Of a DNA stretch of 37,348 nt, positions 32,624 through 37,348 are shown piece by piece. Under the pieces are notes generated by a model. That model did no database searches. It saw nothing but the letters and a program-made list of their open reading frames with translations, and was not told the origin of the DNA. The stretch is from the NCBI RefSeq assembly GCF_025354435.1, contig NZ_JANXMU010000084.1, forward strand, positions 1 to 37,348, written 5' to 3'. The translations under genes were made by a program, and so were the position numbers. Source of the DNA: Rhodoferax sp. (GTDB taxonomy: Bacteria; Pseudomonadota; Gammaproteobacteria; Burkholderiales; Burkholderiaceae_C). Position 1 is the first letter of the stretch. The number at the start of each line of letters is the position of its first letter.

Positions 32624-33855
32624 TGTCGCCGCAATTGCAGCCCGTCCCCGCCGCCGCGGCCGAAGAGCACCAGTTCCACGACTGGCTGCACGCCCTGGCC
32701 CCCCGCACCTGGGTGAGCTACGGGCTGATCGCGCTCAATGTGGCGGTGTGGGCGTGGATGGTGGCCCGGGGGGTCGATGCCTTCCACCCACCGGCCGAGC
32801 TGCTGCTGCAGTGGGGTGGCAATGCTGCATCCGAGGTGCAGCGCGGCCAGGTGTGGCGGCTGTTGACGGCTACTTTTGTGCACAGCGGCATCGTGCACCT
32901 GGTGATGAACATGCTGGGCCTGTGGGCCATTGGCCAAACCGCCGAGCGCATTTACGGGCACCGGGTATTTTTGGGCATTTACCTGGGGTCGGCACTGGCG
33001 GCCAGTGCCCTCAGCCTGCATTTTTCGGCCCAAAAAACGGTTTCTGTCGGGGCCTCGGGCGCGGTGTTTGGGCTGGCCGGGGTGGTGCTGGTGGCCGTGC
33101 TGCGGCACCGCGACACCATGCCCCGGCTGTTTGGCAAGCAGATGCTGCGGGGGATTGGGTTTTTTGTGGTGTATTCGCTGGCGCAGGGCTTCTTGCAGGC
33201 CGGGGTAGACAATGCGGCCCACGTCGGCGGTCTGCTGGCCGGGGCGCTGATGGGCTGCATCCTGCCGGTGCGGCCCGACCTGTTGCGCGCACGGCCCCAG
33301 GCGCGGGGGCGGGCGGTGCTGGCCCTGGCGGCGGTGGCCGCGCTGGTGGTGGGGCTGGCGGCGCTGGCCCCCCCGGCGGCGGTGGATTTTCAGCGCAAGT
33401 ACGCGGGCGCGGCGGCTTTTGAACTGGCCATGCGCAACTTCAATGCCGCCATGCTGCGGCTGGGCCAGGAGTCGCAACTGCTGCGGGCTGGCAAACTGAG
33501 TGCGCAGCAGTCGGACGAACGCAGCCGCAGCGTGCACGCCCCGGCGTTTCGCCAAGTGCAGGCCGAACTGGCGGCTGTCTGGCTGCCGCCTGGCGACCCG
33601 CGCAATGCGCTGCTGCAAGAGGTGCGGCAGCAGGCAGGGTGGATGGCCGAGGTGCAGGGAATGGCATCGGTGACCCCGCCAGGCAGCAGCCAACCGCAGC
33701 CTGCCGACCCGGCCCGCATGGCGGCGCTGCAGGCGGCGATACAAGCGTCATCCCAGCGTTTGGCCCTGCTGATCCGCACCCAAAACGGGCCCCAAAACCG
33801 GCCAGAACGTGGCCCTGAACCCCCCGCTAAAAGTACCCGGCCCGGTATACAGTAA
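32623..33855 (+). CDS. Rhomboid-family intramembrane serine protease with C-terminal extension
   Basis: A 410-residue membrane protease that cleaves substrates within the bilayer. The catalytic pair is Ser145 in GASGAVFGL and His200 in AAHVGG, and the conserved HSGIVHLVMNM segment is at 87-97. Six core helices are followed by a seventh (about 230-250) and a hydrophilic tail of about 150 residues (KYAGAAAFELAMRNFNAAML onward) that I cannot assign. The tail is Ala/Gln-rich and probably helical. A GTG directly before the ATG is possible. It overlaps the globin stop by one base and is 11 bases from the EIIC-EAL gene. Confidence 0.9.
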   Translation: MSPQLQPVPAAAAEEHQFHDWLHALAPRTWVSYGLIALNVAVWAWMVARGVDAFHPPAELLLQWGGNAASEVQRGQVWRLLTATFVHSGIVHLVMNMLGLWAIGQTAERIYGHRVFLGIYLGSALAASALSLHFSAQKTVSVGASGAVFGLAGVVLVAVLRHRDTMPRLFGKQMLRGIGFFVVYSLAQGFLQAGVDNAAHVGGLLAGALMGCILPVRPDLLRARPQARGRAVLALAAVAALVVGLAALAPPAAVDFQRKYAGAAAFELAMRNFNAAMLRLGQESQLLRAGKLSAQQSDERSRSVHAPAFRQVQAELAAVWLPPGDPRNALLQEVRQQAGWMAEVQGMASVTPPGSSQPQPADPARMAALQAAIQASSQRLALLIRTQNGPQNRPERGPEPPAKSTRPGIQ

Positions 33856-33866
33856 CGTATGGATGC

Positions 33867-36065
33867 ATGTCACTGCGATGGGCTAAGCTTAATCCCTACA
33901 ACGGGGTACAACGCATGGCACAGGGCAGCATTGGCGTGGGGCGGCGGGATGGCACGGCGGTGTGGAGGCAGTCCTTGCAGCAGCGTGTGCACCTGTGGCT
34001 GCAGGCCATCCGCGAAGCCTATGTGGCGCTGTTACCGCTCACGGTGCTCGGGGTCATGGCCAATACCGTGGCGCAAATTTCCTATTCCCCCTATGTGCAG
34101 TGGATGGCCGTCCAGTGGGGCCCGGACTGGCAGGCCTCGGCCATGCGGGTTTTTTACGCCACCATGGGTCTGATGGGCTTGATGGCCGCCATGGTGATTG
34201 CCGCGCGCACCACCGCCTTGAGCCAGGCCCATGACCGGCGGGTCGAGCGCTCCACCATCACTGTGGCGGCGGTGGCTGCCAGCGCATTTTTGCTGGTGGT
34301 GCTGCGCGAACCGTTTGACTTTCAGGTGCTGGGCTATGCCAGCGCGTTCCAGAGCATTTTGGTGGGCGTGGCCGTGGCCGAGCTGATGCGCTTGCTCGGC
34401 CGCTGGCTGCCCAACCACACCAGCATGGGCGGAGTTGATGGCGGAATTTCGCTGCAAAGCGCCCTGCACATGACGGGCACGGCCGCATTGACGCTGCTGC
34501 TGGTGTGGCTGGCCCACGGGCTGTGGCAGGTACTGTTTGACGGGGTGCTGGGCCCGTTGCTGGGCCAGCTGTGGCAGTGGTTTTTAGGGCAGCAGCCCAA
34601 TGGGGATGTGCTCAATTTCGGCACGGTGCTGCTCAACCAGTTGCTGTGGATGGTGGGCATCAACGGAGGGCAGTATTTGTACGCGGTGTCCAGCGCGTCT
34701 GGCCTGGTGGCACCGGCGGATGTGCTGTATTCGTACCACCTGATTTCGCTGACGTTTCTGAATGCCTTTGTGCACAACGGCGGGGCAGGGGCCACCTGGG
34801 GCCTGGTCATTTACTGCATCACCCAGGGCAAAGACCCCTCGTTGCGGCGGCTAGCCTGGTACTCGGTGATCCCCGCCATGCTGAACATGAACGAGCTGCT
34901 GCTGTTTGGGATTCCGCTGGTGCTCAGCCGTACGCTGTTGCTGCCGTTCATTGCCGCGCCGCTGCTCAATTGCCTGATCGCCACCCTGGCCTATACCGTG
35001 TTCGGCATGCCGCTGAACGGTCAACCGGTGATCTGGTCCACGCCGGTATTTATTTCGGGCTATGTCATGGCCGGGGGCTGGAGCGGGGTGGGCGTGCAGG
35101 CCCTGTGCCTGCTGTGCAGTACCCTGGTGTACGCCCCGTTTGTGCGCCAACTTGAGAACGCGCGCCTGCAGCGCAACCAGGAGTATTTCAAATCGGCGCT
35201 GGACGTGCTGATGTCGCCCGAGGTGGAGGCCCATGCCGGCACCCTGGACCGCGCAGACTCGGTGGGTGAAGTCGCCCGCTGCCTGGTGCGCGACTTCCGG
35301 GCCGACATCGGCTCGCCCCGCGTGACGCTGGCCTACCAGCCCCAGCACGATGCCCAGGGTAGGGTGGTGGGGCTGGAGTCGCTGCTGCGCTGGACCCACG
35401 CCAGCCACGGCCCGGTGCCCACTGCCGCCCTCATCAACGTGGCCGAAGAATGCGACCTGATCCACCACATCGGTGCCTGGGTGGTGCAGCGGGTGTGCGA
35501 AGACCTGGCCGTGTGGCAAAAGGCGGGCCTCACCGGTTTCACGGTGTCGGTCAACATGTCACCGGTGCAGTTGCAATCCACCACCTGGGTGCAGACCGTG
35601 GCCGATGCCATGCGCGCCCACGGCATCCAGAGCAAGGATATCGATATCGAAATCACCGAAGGCCGCACCATCGCCAACACCGCCCAGGCCGACAAAACCC
35701 TGGCCGAGCTCCAGGCCATGGGCTTGTCGTTGTCGATGGACGACTTCGGCATGGGCTGCACCTCGCTGCTGTACATGCACCGTTTCAAGGTCCACGCCAT
35801 CAAGCTCGACGGCGTGCTCACCCGCCAGGTACTGCACAACCCGGTAGACCAAGACATCATCCGCTGCGTCTGCCGCCTGGGCCATTCCCAGGGCGTGTAC
35901 GTGGTGGCCGAATTCGTCGAACAAGCCGCCCAGCGCGACATGCTGCAAGCGCTGGGCTGCGACTTCTTCCAGGGCTGGCTGTACAGCCCGGCCATGCCTG
36001 CCAACAAGATCCCGGCCTACCTGGACGCATGGCACAAGTCGACCCAGGCACCAGCGCCAAACTGA
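33867..36065 (+). CDS. PTS EIIC-like membrane domain fused to an EAL c-di-GMP phosphodiesterase
   Basis: A 732-residue fusion. Residues about 50-425 are a ten-helix EIIC of the lactose/cellobiose type, with FVHNGGAGATWGL at 301-313 and the substrate-pocket region NELLLFGIPLVLS around 342-354 (Glu343 kept). Residues about 485-725 are an EAL domain. Its motif is ESL (Glu504), and Asn563, Glu595/Glu598 (EITE), Asp625/Asp626 (DDFG), Lys646, Glu682 and Gln702 are present. All metal-binding positions expected for hydrolysis of c-di-GMP are retained. There is no EIIA or EIIB domain and no other PTS gene here. It probably senses a membrane or sugar signal. The ATG at 33915 is an alternative start. 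Confidence 0.92.
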   Translation: MSLRWAKLNPYNGVQRMAQGSIGVGRRDGTAVWRQSLQQRVHLWLQAIREAYVALLPLTVLGVMANTVAQISYSPYVQWMAVQWGPDWQASAMRVFYATMGLMGLMAAMVIAARTTALSQAHDRRVERSTITVAAVAASAFLLVVLREPFDFQVLGYASAFQSILVGVAVAELMRLLGRWLPNHTSMGGVDGGISLQSALHMTGTAALTLLLVWLAHGLWQVLFDGVLGPLLGQLWQWFLGQQPNGDVLNFGTVLLNQLLWMVGINGGQYLYAVSSASGLVAPADVLYSYHLISLTFLNAFVHNGGAGATWGLVIYCITQGKDPSLRRLAWYSVIPAMLNMNELLLFGIPLVLSRTLLLPFIAAPLLNCLIATLAYTVFGMPLNGQPVIWSTPVFISGYVMAGGWSGVGVQALCLLCSTLVYAPFVRQLENARLQRNQEYFKSALDVLMSPEVEAHAGTLDRADSVGEVARCLVRDFRADIGSPRVTLAYQPQHDAQGRVVGLESLLRWTHASHGPVPTAALINVAEECDLIHHIGAWVVQRVCEDLAVWQKAGLTGFTVSVNMSPVQLQSTTWVQTVADAMRAHGIQSKDIDIEITEGRTIANTAQADKTLAELQAMGLSLSMDDFGMGCTSLLYMHRFKVHAIKLDGVLTRQVLHNPVDQDIIRCVCRLGHSQGVYVVAEFVEQAAQRDMLQALGCDFFQGWLYSPAMPANKIPAYLDAWHKSTQAPAPN

Positions 36066-36122
36066 CGTGGCCGTGGTGTACGCTGGGGGGCTGCAGACGG
36101 CATCTATAACCCCTAAAACACC

Positions 36123-37214
36123 ATGACAAACACCCTCTCGCCCACCGCCCCCATCCGCGTCGCCGTCATCGGCTACGGCCTGGCAGGCCGCGTCTTCCAT
36201 GCACCGCTGATCGCCGGTGTGCCCGGCCTGGAACTGGCCTGCATCTGCTCCAGCAAACCCGAGGCGGTGCACGCCGACTGGCCAGAGGTCAAAGTGGTAC
36301 CCACCCCCGAGGCCGCGTTTGCCGACCCGGCCATCGACCTGGTCATCATCGCCACCAGCAACGCCAGCCACCACGCCCTGGCCCGCGCCGCGCTGCTGGC
36401 GGGCAAGCACGTGGTGGTGGACAAACCCTGCACCGTGACCCTGGCCGAAACCGAGGATTTGCTCGCCGTAGCCGCGCAGCAGAACCGCATGCTCACCGTC
36501 TACCAGAACCGCCGCTATGACGGTGACTTCTTCCTGTTGCAGCAGGTGCTGGCCAGCGGGCAGCTGGGGCGCATCACCCACTTTGAATCGCACTTTGACC
36601 GCTTCCGCCACGTGATCCCCGGCCGCTGGCGCGAGCTGGACATTCCGGGCTCTGATTTGTGGATGGACCTGGGCGCGCACCTGGTGGACCAGGCGCTGCA
36701 ACTCTTCGGCGTGCCCGACGACCTGCTGCTCGACGTGGCCCGCCAGCGCGAGAACACGCAAACCAACGACTATTTCCACGCCCAGTTGCGCTACCCTTCC
36801 ACCCACCCTGGCCTGCGCGTGGTGCTGCACGCCAGCTCTTGCGTCACCGCCAGCGGGCCGCGCTTTGTGCTGCACGGTACGGGCGGCTCGTTTACCAAAT
36901 TTGGTCTGGACACCCAAGAGGACGCACTGAAAGCCGGTGGCCGTCCGCAGCTGGGTGCCTTGGGCGACTGGGGTGCCGACCCGCTGCCTGGCCAACTGGT
37001 GCTCCAGATTGACGGCGAGTCGGTCCTTGAGGCCACTCCCGACGTGGCGGGCGATTATTTGCAGTACTACGCCGGTGTGCGCGACTACCTGCAGGGCCAG
37101 TCCGATGCCGCCCCCGTCCCCGCGCAGCAGGTGCGGCAGGTCATGGCGATGCTGGAGCGCGGCACACAGAGTGCGGCGCAGGGCGGCTTTGTGGCAACCG
37201 CGGATTTGCGTTAA
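36123..37214 (+). CDS. Gfo/Idh/MocA family oxidoreductase
   Basis: A 363-residue NAD(P)-dependent oxidoreductase, most like YdgJ-type enzymes acting on inositols or sugars. The Rossmann motif is GYGLAG at 17-22. The conserved catalytic-region lysine is in DKP at 99-101. The C-terminal half is the substrate-binding alpha/beta domain, with a WMDLGAHLVDQALQLFG segment that carries the Asp-x-x-x-His dyad. No sugar pathway genes are alongside, so the substrate cannot be named. Its TAA stop forms part of the TTAA at which the insertion sequence begins. Confidence 0.92.
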   Translation: MTNTLSPTAPIRVAVIGYGLAGRVFHAPLIAGVPGLELACICSSKPEAVHADWPEVKVVPTPEAAFADPAIDLVIIATSNASHHALARAALLAGKHVVVDKPCTVTLAETEDLLAVAAQQNRMLTVYQNRRYDGDFFLLQQVLASGQLGRITHFESHFDRFRHVIPGRWRELDIPGSDLWMDLGAHLVDQALQLFGVPDDLLLDVARQRENTQTNDYFHAQLRYPSTHPGLRVVLHASSCVTASGPRFVLHGTGGSFTKFGLDTQEDALKAGGRPQLGALGDWGADPLPGQLVLQIDGESVLEATPDVAGDYLQYYAGVRDYLQGQSDAAPVPAQQVRQVMAMLERGTQSAAQGGFVATADLR

Positions 37215-37348
37215 GGCAACGCTGAATAAGTCCCGACCTGGCGCGTGACTTGCATTGGTATTGTCATCCCTCACAAGGCGACAAAGATGAAGCAACACAC
37301 CCTGGCCCTGGCCGCCGACCAAGAAGCGGGATTCGCCCAGCACCGCAA
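37215..37348 (+). mobile_element. Left end of an IS5-like insertion sequence
   Basis: From base 37215 the sequence GGCAACGCTGAATAAGTCCC resembles the terminal ends of IS5-type elements, which often contain AATAAGTCC near the tip. TTAA (37211-37214) immediately before it would fit the 4-bp YTAR target duplication of the family. The element continues past the window, so the right end and the second TTAA cannot be seen. Confidence 0.7.
37287..37348 (+). CDS. IS5-family transposase, N-terminal part
   Basis: The first 20 residues, MKQHTLALAADQEAGFAQHR, match the opening of IS5-type DDE transposases. The gene runs off the end of the window. It is 72 bases inside the left end, normal for this family. 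It has no visible catalytic residues because only the start is present. Confidence 0.75.
   Translation, partial: MKQHTLALAADQEAGFAQHR

Noticed and set aside
35559-37343. A 594-codon minus-strand frame over the EAL and oxidoreductase genes
   Set aside because: It is antisense to two well-supported proteins, has no domain of its own and has typical shadow composition.

Overview
The window is a GC-rich, gene-dense bacterial chromosome segment. Its protein families and gene orders (DUF3460-scpA, FdsGBACD-type formate dehydrogenase, DUF2917 beside a MocR regulator, NrtR-pnuC-nadR) point to a betaproteobacterium, most likely Comamonadaceae close to Rhodoferax, Polaromonas or Acidovorax. The organism call is inference from protein resemblance only. 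I saw no rRNA, tRNA or CRISPR array.

Layout. 1-2.9 kb: end of an OlsB-like acyltransferase, scpA, a DUF3460 protein, a BamE-like lipoprotein and a LysR regulator. 2.9-10.6 kb: an MFS efflux gene interrupted by one in-frame amber codon, a SulP anion transporter, metG, a patatin-like lipase and a MocR regulator. 10.6-13.8 kb: a DUF2917 protein, an NhaR-like regulator, a Bax-inhibitor-1 membrane protein and apbC. 13.8-22.7 kb: the main metabolic block, with a LysR regulator, an OFA-type probable formate transporter, and fdsG, fdsB, fdsA, fdhD (fdsC) and fdsD for a soluble NAD-linked molybdenum formate dehydrogenase. 22.7-29.1 kb: an SMP-30 lactonase, a membrane diguanylate cyclase, an FtsX-type permease and an AI-2E family transporter. 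29.2-31.8 kb: an NAD-salvage unit, pnuC-nadR, facing its Nudix regulator nrtR across two palindromic operator sites. 31.8-37.3 kb: a possible 55-residue protein, then a same-strand cluster of truncated haemoglobin, rhomboid protease and a PTS EIIC-EAL fusion, followed by a Gfo/Idh/MocA oxidoreductase. The window ends inside an IS5-like element that starts at that gene's stop codon.

Two things stand out. One is a dispersed repeat of about 65-75 bp with a 25-bp stem-loop core. Six intergenic copies and two degenerate copies inside metG all lie in the same orientation, whatever the direction of nearby genes. The repeat supplies the stop codons of fdsD and nadR and borders the starts of scpA and the globin gene. 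The other is the 732-residue protein joining a sugar-permease-type membrane domain to a c-di-GMP phosphodiesterase domain with its key residues retained. It looks like a sugar or membrane sensor that sets c-di-GMP levels, and no other PTS component is in the window.
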